A DNA stretch of 6,298 nucleotides from contig JAGGTM010000047.1 of NCBI GenBank assembly GCA_021163745.1, positions 1 to 6,298 on the forward strand. The letters run 5' to 3'. The notes under the pieces are model-generated. The model was not told the origin of the DNA. It saw only the letters and a program-made list of their open reading frames with translations, and did not search any database. The position numbers and the translations under genes were made by a program. Origin of the DNA: a bacterium. GTDB lineage: Bacteria > Patescibacteriota > Minisyncoccia > Portnoybacterales > JAGGTM01. Of the stretch, positions 5,593 through 6,298 are shown piece by piece. Within the stretch, counting starts at the first letter, position 1, and each line of letters starts with the position of its first letter.

Positions 5593-5637
5593 GGGCGGCA
5601 AAGAAAGGACTCTCTAGCCGCCCATTTTTATTTTTTT
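5593..5637 (+). terminator. Strong rho-independent terminator of the 4954 gene
   Basis: GGGCGGC (5593-5599) pairs perfectly with GCCGCCC (5617-5623), followed by ATTTTTATTTTTTT (5624-5637). It lies 37 nt after the stop codon. The 17-nt loop is long, but the all-GC stem and T-tract make the call clear. Confidence 0.85.
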
Positions 5638-5704
5638 ATGATACTCTGTATTTAGAAAAGACTTAATTTATCGTTTTTCCGTCTCAATAAATTTTTAAAA
5701 AACA

Positions 5705-5814
5705 CTCCTCTATGCGGGCGTTTCAGTACCCGTACAGGGGAGAAATTAGAATTTCTTCTCAAAGTAGGTAGATTCGACTATTATTGATAATCGTCCACTG
5801 CTAAGAATTAGTGG
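5705..5814 (+). other. Cluster of hairpins before the tRNA 3' fragment
   Basis: Hairpin 1: CTCCTCT (5705-5711) with AGGGGAG (5736-5742), and inside it CGGG (5715-5718) with CCCG (5729-5732). Hairpin 2: GAAATT/AATTTC just after it. Hairpin 3: ATTA/TAAT within 5776-5795, with GAC/GTC closing. Hairpin 4: CCACT (5795-5799) with AGTGG (5810-5814). The series runs directly into the tRNA-derived repeat at 5816 and a terminator follows at 5904, so a small structured RNA is possible. I find no matching 5' acceptor strand here, and it is neither a tRNA nor a recognisable tmRNA. No clear promoter is seen between 5638 and 5704. Confidence 0.4.
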
Positions 5815-5815
5815 G

Positions 5816-5846
5816 GAGGTCGGAGGTTCGAATCCTCCGTCGCCCA
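5816..5846 (+). pseudogene. tRNA-Ile 3' fragment (T-arm and acceptor strand)
   Basis: It contains the variable loop, a full T-arm (GGAGG, TTCGAAT, CCTCC) and the acceptor strand GTCGCCC with discriminator A. No 5' half lies next to it. Two explanations compete: an att-site remnant of the intact tRNA-Ile, or the 3' half of the decayed 5' half at 4474-4512. For the latter, GGGCGAT pairs with GTCGCCC (one T-G) and 4500-4511 pairs with 5806-5817. Confidence 0.7.
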
Positions 5847-5868
5847 AGGTCAGGCAAGTCGGGCGCGG
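5816..5868 (+). repeat. 53-bp direct repeat, copy 2 (distal att-like copy)
   Basis: Exact copy of 4614-4666, offset by 1202 bp. It carries the 3' end of tRNA-Ile and the same 22-nt flank but not the rest of the tRNA. The identity ends at 5868: copy 1 continues into the outer tRNA 3' half, whereas this copy continues into unrelated A+T-rich sequence. Perfect identity over 53 bp, next to upstream copies that have decayed, means the duplication is recent or is kept uniform by gene conversion. Confidence 0.9.
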
Positions 5869-5903
5869 AAATTTGATTTTTATCGGTCTTCTTTTTTGAT
5901 TTC

Positions 5904-5929
5904 GTCCTCTTATAAGAGGACTTTTGTTT
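5904..5929 (+). terminator. Rho-independent terminator
   Basis: GTCCTC (5904-5909) pairs with GAGGAC (5916-5921) around TTATAA; the whole 18 bp is a perfect palindrome. It is followed by TTTTGTTT. It faces the plus strand and lies 36 nt after the second 53-bp repeat, with no CDS between 5557 and here, so its natural target may be a short RNA from the 5705-5868 region. Confidence 0.6.
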
Positions 5930-5959
5930 ATGGTATTAAGTTTCCTTAATTGAGAAAAA

Positions 5960-5990
5960 TCGCATGCGAGATATGTAACTTTATAAAGTT
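5960..5990. other. Two short perfect palindromes
   Basis: TCGCATGCGA (5960-5969) and AACTTTATAAAGTT (5977-5990) are each perfectly self-complementary and sit 7 nt apart. They could be protein-binding sites for dimers or recombination remnants; nothing adjacent indicates which. Confidence 0.35.
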
Positions 5991-5993
5991 AAT

Positions 5994-6045
5994 GGGCGAT
6001 GTACTGTGTTGTTTGTAAAGTGGTTAGCAAAGAGCTATTAATAAA
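5994..6045 (+). pseudogene. Doubtful further tRNA-Ile 5' remnant
   Basis: GGGCGAT (5994-6000), as in the decayed half at 4474, is followed 18 nt later by AGTGGTTAG (6019-6027), identical to the D-loop of the intact tRNA, and then AGAGC (6031-6035). The elements are in tRNA order but separated by unrelated insertions, so this is either a badly decayed 5' half or coincidence. Confidence 0.2.
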
Positions 6046-6131
6046 TCAGGTTTTGACGCGGGAATTAAGTCTATCCAAGCCTTTATCATTAATCTTATAT
6101 ATAATAAAAAAAGAAAACCAAAAAGATGAGA

Positions 6132-6166
6132 ATTGATAAGCGAGGACTCTGTCCTCGCTTATCAAT
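6132..6166. repeat. Perfect 16-bp hairpin with a TCT triloop
   Basis: The arm ATTGATAAGCGAGGAC (6132-6147) is followed by TCT and its exact reverse complement (6151-6166). The stem is far longer than most terminators. There is no T-tract after it on the plus strand; on the minus strand only an interrupted T-rich stretch follows. It shares the GAGGAC/GTCCTC core with the terminator at 5904. It could be a minus-strand or convergent terminator, or a palindromic repeat family. Confidence 0.75.
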
Positions 6167-6216
6167 AAGAAATAAAAAGAAAAGGAAGAGAAAAAGAGAT
6201 TCTGCCAAGATTGCAA

Positions 6217-6298
6217 ATGGAACGGATAGAATTTGAATCGGAATATTTAAGGAAAATGATGAAAAACAACTCTTTTTTTATTATCCCAACGGTTATAT
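6217..6298 (+). CDS. Start of an unidentified gene (3' truncated by the window)
   Basis: An open frame enters from a TAA at 6166-6168 and stays open to the window end. The first ATG is at 6217 and would give MERIEFESEYLRKMMKNN and so on. A second option is the ATG pair at 6256/6259, which has AAGGAA (6249-6254) a few bases upstream, giving a start of the type MMKNNSFFIIPTVI with a hydrophobic stretch close to the N-terminus. Too little is visible to recognise a family or settle the start. Confidence 0.4.
   Translation, partial: MERIEFESEYLRKMMKNNSFFIIPTVI

Noticed and set aside
5705..5868. tmRNA or complete second tRNA
   Set aside because: The 3' end is an exact copy of tRNA-Ile, not the alanine-type tmRNA end, no tag frame is visible, and no upstream 5' strand pairs with GTCGCCC nearby.
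4411..5868. CRISPR array
   Set aside because: The repeats are tRNA-derived, unequal in length and unevenly spaced, with no regular spacers or cas genes.
5999..6136. 45-codon ORF beginning MYCVVCK
   Set aside because: No ribosome site, no recognisable similarity, and it overlaps the possible tRNA remnant and the edge of the hairpin; probably random.
6148..6154. TCTGTCC as the missing acceptor strand for the decayed half at 4411
   Set aside because: It pairs exactly with GGACAGA, but it lies in the loop and arm of the perfect hairpin at 6132-6166 with no T-arm before it.

Overview
The window looks like the chromosome of an A+T-rich bacterium with a compact genome. My best guess is Patescibacteria/CPR, perhaps Parcubacteria-like. 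That rests on the bare ftsA-ftsZ pair without ftsQ or mur genes beside it, the lysine/isoleucine-rich proteins, the near absence of Shine-Dalgarno sites before the housekeeping genes, and an FtsZ with an altered GTP-binding signature. It is an inference; no 16S rRNA or ribosomal protein is present. Stops are TAA and TAG, so the genetic code is not informative.

Layout. Bases 2-1150 hold the 3' part of a PAS-type sensor histidine kinase, followed by a lone receiver-domain response regulator (1224-1586), with a 68-nt imperfect hairpin between them. ftsA (1775-3007) and ftsZ (3266-4375) follow on the same strand, separated by 258 nt that hold a folded leader and a tiny ORF. These four genes are ordinary: two-component signalling beside the divisome core, in which FtsA anchors FtsZ filaments to the membrane through their matching C-terminal elements.

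The unusual part is 4376-5868. An intact tRNA-Ile(GAT) (4572-4644) sits inside the anticodon loop of a second tRNA, whose 5' half is 4513-4547 and 3' half 4667-4704. The two outer halves fit each other in every stem and do not fit the inner tRNA. The sequences flanking the inner tRNA form a 15-bp helix (2-nt bulge) that would hold the outer halves together. Just upstream lies a decayed copy of the same two-tRNA arrangement (5' halves at 4411-4448 and 4474-4512). About 1.2 kb downstream an exact 53-bp copy of the tRNA-Ile 3' end plus its flank recurs (5816-5868). The sequence just before that copy is complementary to the anticodon arm of the decayed half at 4474-4512. The whole reads as nested tRNAs, each interrupted at the anticodon loop, with the outer shells decaying.

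Between the 53-bp repeats lies one self-contained gene (4954-5556). It has a good promoter, a perfect Shine-Dalgarno sequence and a strong terminator, and encodes a 200-aa helical protein resembling a phage/prophage-type conserved hypothetical. Together with the att-like repeats this suggests a small cargo cassette at a tRNA locus. No integrase is visible.

From 5557 to 6216 there is no convincing gene. This stretch holds the cassette terminator, a cluster of hairpins, the tRNA 3' fragment, a second terminator, two short palindromes, a doubtful further tRNA fragment and a very strong 16-bp hairpin. A new reading frame appears to begin near 6217 and runs off the end.
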